Under the pieces are notes generated by a model. The model worked only from the letters and a program-made list of their open reading frames with translations, was not told the DNA's origin and did not search any database. The position numbers and the translations under genes were made by a program. A stretch of DNA of 64,000 bases from assembly GCF_004348115.1 (NCBI RefSeq), contig NZ_QPFB01000001.1, positions 3,550,028-3,614,027 of the forward strand. Reading direction: 5' to 3'. The stretch comes from Stenotrophomonas sp. ATCM1_4 (GTDB lineage: Bacteria > Pseudomonadota > Gammaproteobacteria > Xanthomonadales > Xanthomonadaceae). Of this stretch, positions 1 to 10,791 are shown one piece after another. The number at the start of each line of letters is the position of its first letter. Position 1 is the stretch's first letter.

Positions 1-1622
1 GCCAGGCTGGTGCTCAGGCCCGACTGCAGCATCGCGTCCGGGTTGTACTCGCCGCTTTCCTCGCGGTGCTCGTAACCTGCCGCGAAGGCCAGGTCACCGG
101 CCGGCAGGGTGAACAGCGAGCCGGACAGGTTGGCACTCAGCACCTTGGTGGTGTTGGTGTAGGTGTCGTGGCTCGGCAGGAACAGGTAGTCCTGCAGCGC
201 CTTGTTGCCTGCCAGGCTGCCGATGCCGGCTTCGCCGTAGCCCAGCAGCGGGTTCCACGGGGTGCAACCAGCGATCACCTTGGCTTCGGTACCGCAGTAG
301 GCGACGCCGTCCTTGATGAACGACGGGCCGACGGCGTTGGCGACGTTCGGCGTGAACAGGTCACCGGTACCGGTCTTGACGCCCTTGTTCTGGTTGTAGA
401 CATAGCCCACGTCCCAGTCGAAGTACTTGTCGGCGAACTCGAACGAGCCTTCCAGGCCTGCGCTGAAGCGGAAGGTCTCCTGCTCGGACTCGGTCTGGCG
501 CGGCATTTCCGAGGTACGACGGATGAAGTGTGCTTCTTCACCCAGCGGGTTGAAGGCACTGTCAGCCGACATCGGGGTGTCGAAACGCTCGGACTGGTAC
601 GGATAACCGGCGATCTGCGAGGTGGCCGTGCGCTTGGTGTACAGGGCGCTGGCGGTGGCGCGGATGTTCTCGGTCACATCGAAGTTGCCGTTGGCAAAGA
701 CCGAACGACGCTTCAGCTTGTTCTGCAGCCACATCTCCGAGCTCGGGTTGCTGTAGTCAGCCAGGCCGAAGTCGTGGAAATCAGCCAGCGTGTCGCCAGC
801 CGCACCCGGGTTCTTGACGTACCAGAGGTCGTCGTCGTTCGGGTCGATCAGCACGCCCTTGTTGGTCGCGGCCGACCAGCCGTTGGCGCCTTCTGCCTCG
901 TTCGGGAACGGGTGCCACTGGCCATTGCCGTAGCGGCTGTAGCGACGGTCCTTGGCGGCAACCGGCTTCTCCGAGCTGTACTCGGCGCCGAAGGTCAGCG
1001 AACCGCGTTCACCGGTCTGGCCGTAAACGAAGTTGTAGGTTTCCTTGTCGCCGTCGCCCTGGCCGTACTGGCCGCGGTAGACGCTGGCTTCCAGGCCGTC
1101 GAAGTTCTTGCGGGTGATGATGTTGATCACGCCGGCGATGGCGTCGGAGCCGTAGATGGCCGATGCGCCGTCGGTCAGCACTTCAATGCGCTCGACCACC
1201 GAGGTCGGGATCGAAGCCAGGTCGGAGTAACCGCCGGTGCTGGTGCCCATGCGCTTGCCGTCGAGCAGCACCAGGGTGCGCTCCGGGCCGAGGTTGCGCA
1301 GGTCAACGTACTGGCCACCCACTTCTTCGCCCGAGGTCAGGGCGTCAGCGCGGCTGATGGCCGGCGAACCGGTGGCAGCCAGGTTCTGCACGATGTCGGC
1401 GACGCTGGTGAAGCCCTGCTTCTCGATGTCGGCGCGCTGCAGCGCGATGACCGGCTGGGCGGTCTCCATGCTGGCCTGGCGGATGCGCGAACCGGTGACT
1501 TCCAGGCGGTCCAGGGTGGTGGCACCGGCGGCGTCCTGAGCGGAAGCGAAGGCAGGCGTCAGGGCAATGGCGATGCCGGCCGGGAGCAAACCCAGCCGCA
1601 CTGCGGAATTACGAAGCTTCAT
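1..1622 (-). CDS. TonB-dependent outer-membrane receptor (partial, C-terminus beyond window start)
   Basis: This is the N-terminal ~540 residues of an outer-membrane receptor that would import a ligand using TonB energy. The product starts MKLRNSAVRLGLLPAGIAIA, a Sec signal peptide ending near AFASAQ. A plug domain follows, with the motifs RLEVTGSRI, YVDLRNLGPERTLVLLDGKR and GSDAIAGVINIITRKNFDG, then the first barrel strands. The ATG at 1622 is preceded by a GGAGAG ribosome site. The gene runs off the left edge, so the barrel C-terminus is not visible. An AraC-type regulator lies 60 bp upstream on the same strand and may control it. The plug sequence resembles the large xanthomonad oar/TonB receptor expansion; the substrate cannot be told. 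Confidence 0.93.
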   Translation of the reverse strand, partial: MKLRNSAVRLGLLPAGIAIALTPAFASAQDAAGATTLDRLEVTGSRIRQASMETAQPVIALQRADIEKQGFTSVADIVQNLAATGSPAISRADALTSGEEVGGQYVDLRNLGPERTLVLLDGKRMGTSTGGYSDLASIPTSVVERIEVLTDGASAIYGSDAIAGVINIITRKNFDGLEASVYRGQYGQGDGDKETYNFVYGQTGERGSLTFGAEYSSEKPVAAKDRRYSRYGNGQWHPFPNEAEGANGWSAATNKGVLIDPNDDDLWYVKNPGAAGDTLADFHDFGLADYSNPSSEMWLQNKLKRRSVFANGNFDVTENIRATASALYTKRTATSQIAGYPYQSERFDTPMSADSAFNPLGEEAHFIRRTSEMPRQTESEQETFRFSAGLEGSFEFADKYFDWDVGYVYNQNKGVKTGTGDLFTPNVANAVGPSFIKDGVAYCGTEAKVIAGCTPWNPLLGYGEAGIGSLAGNKALQDYLFLPSHDTYTNTTKVLSANLSGSLFTLPAGDLAFAAGYEHREESGEYNPDAMLQSGLSTSL

Positions 1623-1682
1623 CAATCTCTCCAAGGAAGCAAATAACAACAACGTTAGTGGTGTGTTAAACACCCCTGAACG

Positions 1683-2597
1683 TTACGATTGCATCGCCCC
1701 GATTGATTTGCGCGAGCCGCCCTTAAACTTTGCCGAATCTGGCCTCAACGCTTCGCGCATGTCGCGGTAGTGCGTGGCCGAGGTGCCGAAGCGGGCGCGG
1801 AATGCGCGCGCGAAACTGCAACAGTTGTCAAAGCCACTGGCTGATGCAACTTCGCCGACCATCATGTCGGTATCGCGCAACAGCATCGCGGCACGCTCCA
1901 GGCGCAACCGCGCCGACAGCGACTGCGGGCTTTCCTCGTACAGGCTCTGGAAGGTCTTGGACAGGTACCAGCTGGAGAAGTTGGTCAGTTCGGCCAGCTC
2001 GCCGATGCGTACCACGCGGTGGCTGTTGCCCTCCAGGTACATGCGCGCACGCTGCATGCGGCCGAACACCTGGCGCTTGCGCATGCGTGAACGGCCGGGG
2101 CAACGCTGCACCGTCACCGACAGCTCGCGCTGCAGCGAGGCCAGGTGCAACAGCAACGGCCGCAGCTGGTGGATGGTGGTACCGGCGCCCTGGGCCTCGC
2201 GCCACAGGCGCAATGCCAGCCGCGCCTCGGCATGGCTCATGCGGCCGCGGCCGGTGTAGACACTGCAGTCGGCCAGCGTACCCAGCATGCGCAGGGCATC
2301 GGCATCCAGGCTCACGCCAATGCATACGCCATCACGGCCGGCCTGGATCAGCGGGCGGGACTCCTTCTCGAAGGCAATCCACTCACGCTGGTGCAGGCGG
2401 AACTTGCCTTCCTTGGACTCCACCCATGCGGTGCCACGCAGCTGCATCCATACGGTGAACACGGTGCCGGAGGTCTGCAGGCTGCCCAGCCGCGCGACGC
2501 CCACGCAGTTCGGGCGCGGCCCGTCATCGACGTGCCTGTCGAACGTCACCGATTGCCCGCGATCCACCCAGGTCACCTGCCGCATGCTGCTCACCAT
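1683..2597 (-). CDS. AraC-family transcriptional regulator
   Basis: This 304-residue protein has a C-terminal double helix-turn-helix typical of AraC/XylS regulators: RIGELAELTNFSSWYLSKTF forms the first motif and VGEVASASGFDNCCSFARAF the second, followed by FGTSATHYR. The N-terminal ~180 residues are a divergent sensing domain. I chose the ATG at 2597 because GAAGG lies seven bases upstream; a TTG at 2630 would add eleven residues but has no comparable site. It sits directly upstream of, and in the same direction as, the TonB-dependent receptor gene, so the receptor is its most likely target (inference). The effector is unknown. Confidence 0.85.
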   Translation of the reverse strand: MVSSMRQVTWVDRGQSVTFDRHVDDGPRPNCVGVARLGSLQTSGTVFTVWMQLRGTAWVESKEGKFRLHQREWIAFEKESRPLIQAGRDGVCIGVSLDADALRMLGTLADCSVYTGRGRMSHAEARLALRLWREAQGAGTTIHQLRPLLLHLASLQRELSVTVQRCPGRSRMRKRQVFGRMQRARMYLEGNSHRVVRIGELAELTNFSSWYLSKTFQSLYEESPQSLSARLRLERAAMLLRDTDMMVGEVASASGFDNCCSFARAFRARFGTSATHYRDMREALRPDSAKFKGGSRKSIGAMQS

Positions 2598-2701
2598 CTG
2601 TTTGCCTTCAATGGGCGATGGTTTTGCCAACTCTGGCGGCGAAGGTCAGGAAGATCCTGCGAGATTGCTCCGAAATTATCCGGAAGCGACTTCCGAAAGA
2701 A

Positions 2702-5065
2702 TCACGAAGGATGTTTTCCCAACCACGGCAACCACTTGGCCACGCCCATCAGCCGCCGCGGCGGGCGCCGGGGGACCGGCATCACGCCGATATCGGCGCC
2801 GTCGGCGACCGCCAGCGCGACGAAGGCGGCACTGCCATCGGGCGCCAGGCTCAAGCCGTTGCCGGAGCTGTAGCGCACGGCATCCAGGCACTGGCTGAGC
2901 CCGTTGGCACCGGGGTTGATCGCATCCAGCCGGGTGGCGCATCGCGGCCCGATGTTCAGGTACTGCACCGTGCCGTTGTCGGCCACCGCCCAGGTCCGGT
3001 AACGCCAGCGCGTCGGCACCTCGCGGTTCACCGGCCGGGCACTGCTCAAGGCCAGGCTTGAATCCACCTGCCACAGGCCGGGACTGCCCAAGCGGGTGAA
3101 CAACACCTGCCCGCCGGTCTTGTCGACCCGCACCTGGGACACGCCCTCCAGCGCCGCCAGGCGCTTCCAAGGCGTCTGCGTGCGATCGAACAGGGCCAGC
3201 ACCATGCGGTCATTGGCGGCACGCTCGACCACCAGCACCGTGCCGGGCTGCCGTCCATAGACGGCCTGCAACGGCTCGTTCACCGGCACCGGCAACTTGC
3301 TCCACTGCCCTTCCTCCGGGATCACCTCGTAGATACCGGGCAGGCCCTCCGCGTCACGGCCGGTGACCAGCAGGTGGCGGGCATCGGCGGACCAATCCAT
3401 CGGCTGGCGCGCCTCGGGCCGGAAACCATCAATCATTTCCAGCGAATCAGGTGCCTCCAACCGCGCCCACCACAATGCGAACGCACCGGAACGGTCCGAG
3501 GTGAAAGCCAGCTGGCGACCATCGGGCGACACCATCGGCTGGCCATCGCGACCGGAGGAAGCGAACAGCCGCTGCGGCTCGCCGCCGGCCACGCCCAGCG
3601 GGAAACGGAACAACCCGTACTGCGGCTGGTCGCGCATGAAGGCCAGGTTGCCGCCCTGGCGCGAGACCGAGGGACTCTGCGCATCGCCGATGCCCAGGTC
3701 GCGCAGCAGGCGGGTACCCAGGTCCAGCCCGAACAGGCGCGACTCACTGTCCACGCGCCGGCCGAACACCATCTCGCTGGAAGTCAGCCACGCCCAGCCG
3801 CGGATCTCGGCGGCTTCCTCGGTGAGGCGCTCGGCGTTGCTGCCGTCGGCGTCCATCACCCACAGATCGCCCACCTGCGGATTGCGCACGAAACCGATGC
3901 GCTTGCCGTCGGGCGAATAGCGCGGTGCGTAATCAAAGTCGTCACCGGACATCGCATAGGAGAACGACGTCCAACGCCCGGACGCCAGCTCCAGCGTGCG
4001 GATGCCGCGGCTGGCCTGGCTGCCGGTCATCGATCCGAAGATCAGGCTGCGCCCGTCCGGTGCCCAGTCGAAGCTGAGCATCTCGGTGCCGTCGCAACGG
4101 GTCACGCGGCGCGCGGTTCCGCCGGTGGCGGGCATCACCAGTACTTCGCAGCCACCATCGGCGAGAAAGCGCGCGAAGGCGATTTCCCGTCCATCCGGCG
4201 ACCACGCCGGGAAACGGTCCGAACCGCCTTCCGGCGGCATGACCAGCTGCACCGGCGTCGCGGTGCCGGTGCTCTGCACCCACAGGCTCGAAAGCCCGTC
4301 GCTTTCCTTGGCGAACACCACCAGCGCGCCGTCCGGCGACAGGTCCGGATGGGTTTCGAACGCCGACGTCGAGGTGATCAAGCGGTACGGGCGCTCGGGG
4401 CTGCCCAGCACCCGCGTACCACTGACGGTTTCCTGCGGTGCCGGCGATTCCGGCTGCCTCCACAGCAGCCAGGCCATCACCAGCGTGCTGGCCAACAGCA
4501 GTACACCCACGCCACTCAATACGTAGCGCCGCACCACCCGTCGTTGCGGCAACCGCGCCGGAGCCGGCCTGGCGGCAGCCTCGTCCTGCACCGCGGCGAC
4601 GGGTTCGACGACCGCTGGCTGCGGCGCATCATCCGACGCCTCCGCGTCCACCCCCGCCGCGTCAGCGGCGGCATCCTCCCAGGTAACCGGCACCAGCAAG
4701 CGGTAACCGGTCTTGGAAATCGTCTCGATGTAGGCCACGCCGTCGCCATCGACCGCGGCCGATGCAAACGCCTTGCGCAGCTGGGTGATCGCCTGGGTCA
4801 GCACGTCGTTGGTCGGCATGGTGTCCGGCCACACTTCGGCGAACAGCTCATCGCGTGTGACCACCTGGCCGGCACGACGTGCCAGCGCCAGCAATACGCC
4901 GATGCTCTTGGGGGTAAGTCGCTGCACCTTGCGTGCATCCGGCGGATGCACCTCGCGTGAGGACAACACCACCAGACACTCGCCAATGCGAAGCCGATCA
5001 CCCGCGGGCTTCTCGTTGTCGATTGTTTGCATCGGGATCAGGGTCAAAGCCGTCTTGGACACCAT
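2702..5065 (-). CDS. CadC-like membrane-bound winged-helix regulator with TolB-type propeller
   Basis: This 787-residue protein has three parts. Residues ~24-125 are an OmpR/PhoB-type winged helix (RLTPKSIGVLLALARRAGQV, then DVLTQAITQLRKAF and YIETISKTGYRL). A low-complexity acidic/Pro linker and one membrane helix follow (~181-202, YVLSGVGVLLLASTLVMAW). The rest is a repeated WD40/TolB-like propeller with motifs such as SPDGALVVFAKE, WSPDGREIAFARF and YSPDGKRIGFVR. This is the layout of ToxR/CadC one-component sensors: DNA binding in the cytoplasm, sensing in the periplasm. The ATG at 5065 has AGGA immediately before it, so an adjacent GTG or the ATG at residue 12 are alternative starts. Target genes and signal are unknown. 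Confidence 0.85.
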   Translation of the reverse strand: MVSKTALTLIPMQTIDNEKPAGDRLRIGECLVVLSSREVHPPDARKVQRLTPKSIGVLLALARRAGQVVTRDELFAEVWPDTMPTNDVLTQAITQLRKAFASAAVDGDGVAYIETISKTGYRLLVPVTWEDAAADAAGVDAEASDDAPQPAVVEPVAAVQDEAAARPAPARLPQRRVVRRYVLSGVGVLLLASTLVMAWLLWRQPESPAPQETVSGTRVLGSPERPYRLITSTSAFETHPDLSPDGALVVFAKESDGLSSLWVQSTGTATPVQLVMPPEGGSDRFPAWSPDGREIAFARFLADGGCEVLVMPATGGTARRVTRCDGTEMLSFDWAPDGRSLIFGSMTGSQASRGIRTLELASGRWTSFSYAMSGDDFDYAPRYSPDGKRIGFVRNPQVGDLWVMDADGSNAERLTEEAAEIRGWAWLTSSEMVFGRRVDSESRLFGLDLGTRLLRDLGIGDAQSPSVSRQGGNLAFMRDQPQYGLFRFPLGVAGGEPQRLFASSGRDGQPMVSPDGRQLAFTSDRSGAFALWWARLEAPDSLEMIDGFRPEARQPMDWSADARHLLVTGRDAEGLPGIYEVIPEEGQWSKLPVPVNEPLQAVYGRQPGTVLVVERAANDRMVLALFDRTQTPWKRLAALEGVSQVRVDKTGGQVLFTRLGSPGLWQVDSSLALSSARPVNREVPTRWRYRTWAVADNGTVQYLNIGPRCATRLDAINPGANGLSQCLDAVRYSSGNGLSLAPDGSAAFVALAVADGADIGVMPVPRRPPRRLMGVAKWLPWLGKHPS

Positions 5066-5251
5066 TCCTGTGTCCGGTTGAACGACCCGGGGGAGAGTCG
5101 ATCAACCGCCAGATTCCGCAAATGGCTGCAACGGAAAGCGCAAAAGTTCAAACGGGTGCGAATACTACTCTAAGCAAGTTACCGGTGTGCCCCCACATCG
5201 ACGACATCAGGCTCTCTCTCGCCGACGAATCCACATAATCCGTTACAGAAT

Positions 5252-5276
5252 TCGCGCCGCAAGGCGCGATTTTTTT
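5252..5276 (+). terminator. Rho-independent terminator, plus-strand polarity
   Basis: A perfect 7-bp stem (TCGCGCC / GGCGCGA) with a GCAA loop is followed by seven T residues on the plus strand. Flanking genes are both on the minus strand, so the T-run is on the wrong side for the ion-channel gene that ends at 5286. In the minus direction the stem is followed only by ATTCTGT. No plus-strand gene is evident upstream. Confidence 0.75.
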
Positions 5277-5285
5277 AACTGGCGT

Positions 5286-5999
5286 TCAGCCTTTTCGCGC
5301 CTTGCTGATGGTCAGCCCGACCAGTCGCGAAACCACCAGAGCCACGTACATCACGCCTGAAAACTGCTCCAGCATCACCAACGCGCGTGCCTGCGGATGC
5401 ACCGGCGTGACGTCGCTGAGCCCGACCCCGGACAACAAACTGAAGCTCAGATAAAGCAGCTCCACCCAGCTGCGTATTTCCCCCTCGCTGCTGGCGATGA
5501 AGCTGCCCGGATACCACTGCTGGCAAACTGAATAGGCGAACGCAAACGCCCATGCCAACAGCGTGAATGTCGCCCCCGCGGCGAACAGTTCGTCACGCGT
5601 GACTTCATGGTCCTGCAACATATAGGCGATGAGGCTGCAGGTCGTATAGAAGTACAGCAGGCATTCGAGCACCTGCGAGGTGGTGGTGAACGCATGCCGC
5701 TGCAGCACCGCACCGGCCACCGAGAACACCACCGCCGGGATCGCCAGCGTCAACGCCACCCAGATGCCCAGCGGGCTGCGTCGCACGACCCACACCGACA
5801 GGCCAAGCACCGCCATGCCAAACGCGTTGAACAGCACGCGGCCGGCGGTCATGTGCTCCATCGCCGGGTACAGCAGCACGCCCAGCAGCTGCACCGCCAG
5901 CAGCCACGCCGACGGATGCCGGCGGGCCAACGCCAGCCAGCGCAGGTGCGCGCGTACGCGCAGGCCTTCCGGCCGCGCTCCCTCCGGACCGACGCTCAT
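5286..5999 (-). CDS. Two-TM ion-channel domain protein with non-canonical filter
   Basis: This 237-residue membrane protein has about six hydrophobic segments. The last pair has the pore layout of the Ion_trans_2 family: ELLYLSFSLLSGVGLSDVTP, then a final helix MYVALVVSRLVGLTI. The usual K+ filter TVGYGD reads GVGLSD here (residues 191-196): the Thr, Tyr and second Gly are replaced, while the following Asp and the xTP are kept. It may therefore not be K+-selective, or may be a regulatory or degenerate channel (inference). The start is the ATG at 5999, with GAGG ten bases upstream; a TTG directly in front is less likely. It lies twelve bases downstream of the lipoprotein gene and is probably cotranscribed with it. 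Confidence 0.75.
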   Translation of the reverse strand: MSVGPEGARPEGLRVRAHLRWLALARRHPSAWLLAVQLLGVLLYPAMEHMTAGRVLFNAFGMAVLGLSVWVVRRSPLGIWVALTLAIPAVVFSVAGAVLQRHAFTTTSQVLECLLYFYTTCSLIAYMLQDHEVTRDELFAAGATFTLLAWAFAFAYSVCQQWYPGSFIASSEGEIRSWVELLYLSFSLLSGVGLSDVTPVHPQARALVMLEQFSGVMYVALVVSRLVGLTISKARKG

Positions 6000-6011
6000 C
6001 AAGGGCGATCC

Positions 6012-6587
6012 TCAGCGCGCGGCGCGGTACGGGTACTGCGCGAAGATTGCCGCGACCGCCGCATCGATCTGCGCGCCACGCTTGTCCGGAGTGCTGCGGC
6101 CCACCGTACCCACCGCCACGCCTTCCCAGACCAGGCGGTTGCGCTGCACGTCGACCACGTCCACGTTGAGCGTGCCCTCGGTGTACTGGTGCACGTCGGT
6201 GCGGTCGCGCCAGTACGGCACGGCCACGTAGCCGCGTGCGCGATAGCTGTAGTAGTAGTCGTAGTCCACCTGCGGCATCGTGGTCACCCGCGTCTTGTCC
6301 TGCAGGTAGGCATTGAGGTTGACCCACAGGTCGGGCTTGGCTTCGTCGAGCACATAGCCACGCGCCTGCATCTGTGCCTGCACCGCCGCACGGATGCGAT
6401 TGCTGGTGATGGTTGTGTAGCCGTTCTGTTCCAGCGCCAGCGGCGAGTAGAACGCAAAGCTGCGGTAGCGGCCGAAGTCGCCGCTGGGATCGGCCTGGCT
6501 GCTGACCCGGGGCGTGCTGGCGCAGGCCGCCAGCAGCGAGGACAGCAACAGCACCGTGATGAGCCGGAACACATTGCGAAGCTTCAT
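6012..6587 (-). CDS. DUF4136-type lipoprotein
   Basis: This 191-residue protein has a lipoprotein signal peptide, MKLRNVFRLITVLLLSSLLAAC, with the lipobox LAAC. The body resembles the DUF4136 family: an early SFAF stretch, IRAAVQAQMQARGY, then KPDLWVNLNAYLQDKTRV, and a C-terminal RRLVWEG-like strand (RNRLVWEGVAVGTV). These are periplasmic or outer-membrane-anchored proteins of unknown function. I chose the ATG at 6587 because GGGGAGG lies six bases upstream and it places the signal peptide at the N-terminus; a start ten codons upstream has no such support. It probably forms an operon with the downstream channel gene. Confidence 0.85.
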   Translation of the reverse strand: MKLRNVFRLITVLLLSSLLAACASTPRVSSQADPSGDFGRYRSFAFYSPLALEQNGYTTITSNRIRAAVQAQMQARGYVLDEAKPDLWVNLNAYLQDKTRVTTMPQVDYDYYYSYRARGYVAVPYWRDRTDVHQYTEGTLNVDVVDVQRNRLVWEGVAVGTVGRSTPDKRGAQIDAAVAAIFAQYPYRAAR

Positions 6588-6694
6588 GGCGACCTCCCCT
6601 GCGATGGACGGCTGCACGCTACCACGACCGCCGCTCTGTCCGCGTCAACCCTGCCCCGGGAAGCCGGCGGGCTCCCCGGGAGCGGAACCGGCGG

Positions 6695-8584
<1,890 letters not shown>

Positions 8585-8589
8585 TCAAG

Positions 8590-8607
8590 CCGCACCGGGA
8601 GGTGCGG
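8590..8607 (-). promoter_or_regulatory. Hairpin between TPP riboswitch and thiC start
   Basis: A perfect 7-bp stem (CCGCACC / GGTGCGG) with a four-base loop lies about 15 bases before the thiC ATG on the transcript. There is no T-run behind it, so it is more likely to affect ribosome access than to terminate transcription. It could be part of the riboswitch expression platform; this is inference from position only. Confidence 0.4.
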
Positions 8608-8700
8608 GCCATGCGAGGGATTCGCATGACGGAACGAAGCGAAGGCGCACGCCGATGGCGGTTGTCCCCTGTGAACGGAACGCATGCCGTGGCACACGAA

Positions 8701-8790
8701 GCTTCCCTACGCCGGTATGAGCCGGATCAGGTTCGAAGGGTATGTCTCAACCGTGGCCCGATGGCCGCGGTACCCCCGCTTCGGGCGGCA
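8701..8790 (-). promoter_or_regulatory. TPP (THI-box) riboswitch
   Basis: Read on the minus strand, the sequence contains the conserved THI-box core: GGTTGAGACATACCC, then CTTCGAACCTGATC, CGGCTCATACCGG and GCGTAGGGAAG. These match the CUGAGA-type J-region, the ACCUGAUC segment and the closing GCGUAGGGAA helix of thiamine-pyrophosphate aptamers. It precedes thiC on the same strand, as expected. About 125 bases separate the aptamer from the start codon and hold the candidate expression platform. Confidence 0.95.
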
Positions 8791-9006
8791 TTAGACCACA
8801 AAGCGGTGCCACCTGGCCCGGTGCGCCGCGTCATCGCCTGCTAACGGAATCGTGACGTGCCGTTCAGTAAGATCCCGCCCCGGTGCGATGCCCTGCTGGC
8901 CGCGCCACGGTGCTCGTCCACCTTTCCCTGCCCGGCCTTGGCGCCGGCCCTCGCTGCAAGCCCCGGCTCGCTCCCCTCAATCGCTCTTGATCGGAGACGC
9001 TCCTTC

Positions 9007-10584
9007 ATGGTGTTTCGTGTTTCCATCGCACTGGTCGCCGTACTGGTGCTCCTGGCCGGCATTGCGCCCGGCCCCTTCAACGACGTGGTCCAGGCCACGC
9101 TGACGCACGTCGTGCGCGGCGCGGGCTGGATGTACCTGTTGATCGTGTTCCTCACCCTGACCTTCCTGCTGTACCTGGCGTTCGGCCGCTTCGGCAACCT
9201 GCGCATCGGCGGCGAGGACGCCGAGCCGGACTTCTCGCGCGCCAGCTGGCTGTCGATGCTGTTCGCCGCCGGCATGGGCATCGGCCTGGTGTTCTGGGGC
9301 GCGGCCGAGCCGATCTCGCACTTCGTCACCCCGCCGGAAGGGCTGCCGCCACAAGGCATGGACGCGGCGCGTGCCTCGATGCGCTACGCGTTCTTCCACT
9401 GGGGCCTGCACCCGTGGGCGATCTACGCGCTGATCGGGCTGGCGATGGCCTGGTTCCAGTACAACCGCAATGGCCGGGGGCTGATCAGCGACATGCTGCA
9501 ACCGGTGATCGGCCGCCATCACCGCGGCGCGTTCGGCAAGCTGGTGAACATCGCCGCGGTGGTGGCCACCGCGATCGGCGTCGCCACCACGCTGGGCTTC
9601 GGCACCATCCAGATCTCGGCCGGCCTGCAGCGCGTGTTCGGCATCACCGCCGATGTCCCGCTGCAGATGACGGTGATCGCGGTCGCCTTCGTGCTGTACA
9701 TGATCTCCACCACCAGCGGCGTGGAGCGCGGCATCAAGTGGCTGTCCAACTTCAACCTGGCCCTGGCCGCGCTGCTGTTGGCCGCGGTGCTGGTGCTGGG
9801 CCCGACCGGCTTCATCTTCGACACCTTCACCACCACGCTGGGCTCCTACCTCAACCAGCTGGTGACGATGAGCCTGCGCATGTCGCCATTCTCCGGCAGC
9901 ACCTGGGTGGCCGACTGGACCATCTTCTACTGGGCCTGGTGGATTGCCTGGGCGCCGTTCGTCGGCGCCTTCATCGCGCGGGTGTCACGTGGTCGCAGCG
10001 TGCGCGAGTTCGTGGTCGGGGTGGTACTGGCACCGACCGTGCTCGGCTTCCTGTGGTTCTCGGTGTTCGGTGGCACCGCGCTGTGGTCGCAGCTGTTCGG
10101 CCACGCCGACCTGGTGCAGGCGCTGGGCAACGGCTACGAGACGGTGCTGTTCACCCTGTTCGACAGCCTGCCCGGCTCGCTGCTGCTGTCGTGCCTGGCA
10201 CTGGTGCTGCTGATGATCTTCTTCGTCACCTCGGCCGACTCTGCGGTGCTGGTGCTGGCCAGCATGTCCACCGACGAGGCCGGCGACCCGCCGCTGTCGC
10301 GCAAGCTGGTGTGGGGCGTGGCGGTGGCGCTGATCGCCGCGGTGCTGCTGCTGGCCGGCGGGCTGGAAGCGCTGCAGGGCATGATCACCATCGCCGCGCT
10401 GCCGTTCGCGCTGCTGATGGTGCTGGTGATGGTGTCGCTGTACCGCGTGCTGGACGCCGAGGCCAACCGCCAGCGGCGGCTGGCGCAGCGCGGACGGCAC
10501 CTGATCGAGGCCTGGATCGAACGCGAGCAGGCCGCGCAGGAGGATGCACGCGAGGAAGCCGCTCGGAACGTGGGCGGGGATTGA
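9007..10584 (+). CDS. BCCT-family betaine/choline/carnitine-type transporter
   Basis: This 525-residue inner-membrane carrier has about twelve hydrophobic helices. BCCT signature stretches include MGIGLVFWGAAEPISHF and the Trp-rich TIFYWAWWIAWAPFVGAFIA, followed by ARVSRGRSVREF. Members move quaternary ammonium compounds such as glycine betaine or choline, driven by Na+ or H+; the substrate here cannot be fixed. I start it at the ATG at 9007, with GGAGA about twelve bases upstream; the reading frame is open further upstream but that part does not look like protein. The short C-terminal tail lacks the long osmosensing extension of BetP-type members. It is divergent from thiC. Confidence 0.93.
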   Translation: MVFRVSIALVAVLVLLAGIAPGPFNDVVQATLTHVVRGAGWMYLLIVFLTLTFLLYLAFGRFGNLRIGGEDAEPDFSRASWLSMLFAAGMGIGLVFWGAAEPISHFVTPPEGLPPQGMDAARASMRYAFFHWGLHPWAIYALIGLAMAWFQYNRNGRGLISDMLQPVIGRHHRGAFGKLVNIAAVVATAIGVATTLGFGTIQISAGLQRVFGITADVPLQMTVIAVAFVLYMISTTSGVERGIKWLSNFNLALAALLLAAVLVLGPTGFIFDTFTTTLGSYLNQLVTMSLRMSPFSGSTWVADWTIFYWAWWIAWAPFVGAFIARVSRGRSVREFVVGVVLAPTVLGFLWFSVFGGTALWSQLFGHADLVQALGNGYETVLFTLFDSLPGSLLLSCLALVLLMIFFVTSADSAVLVLASMSTDEAGDPPLSRKLVWGVAVALIAAVLLLAGGLEALQGMITIAALPFALLMVLVMVSLYRVLDAEANRQRRLAQRGRHLIEAWIEREQAAQEDAREEAARNVGGD

Positions 10585-10608
10585 GGCCCGGGCTCGCGTC
10601 CTTACTTA

Positions 10609-10660
10609 CCCCTCCCCTGGCCCTCCCCTTCGCCTGTGGCGAAAGGGAGGGGGCGAAGCA
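10609..10660 (+). repeat. Palindromic intergenic element, copy 1 of inverted pair
   Basis: A pyrimidine-rich arm, CCCCTCCCC followed by CCTCCCCTTCGCC, faces GGCGAAAGGGAGGGGG across a TGT loop. A second copy lies inverted at 10716-10764. The pair sits between convergent genes (the BCCT carrier and ggt) and looks like a REP/BIME-type doublet. It may also stop transcription from both sides. Confidence 0.6.
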
Positions 10661-10715
10661 GGAGCAGAAGCGGAGCGCAGGCGACACAGGGAGCTTTCAG
10701 CTCTTGGCTCTTAAG

Positions 10716-10764
10716 CTCCTCCCCCTCCCTTTCGCCGCAGGCGAAGGGCAGGGGCGGGGAGGGG
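10716..10764 (-). repeat. Palindromic intergenic element, copy 2 (inverted)
   Basis: On the minus strand this reads CCCCTCCCCGCCCC, then CTTCGCCTGCGGCGAAAGGG and AGGGGG, closely matching the element at 10609-10660. The two copies face each other, with about 55 bp of spacer between them. Only this inverted pair is present here, and nothing else recognisable occupies the interval 10585-10791. Confidence 0.6.
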
Positions 10765-10791
10765 TGCTTCTGCTTCCCCGAACAGCCCAGC

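Noticed and set aside
66..1646. 526-codon plus-strand frame over the receptor gene
   Set aside because: The complementary strand encodes a receptor with signal peptide and plug motifs; the plus-strand translation has none.
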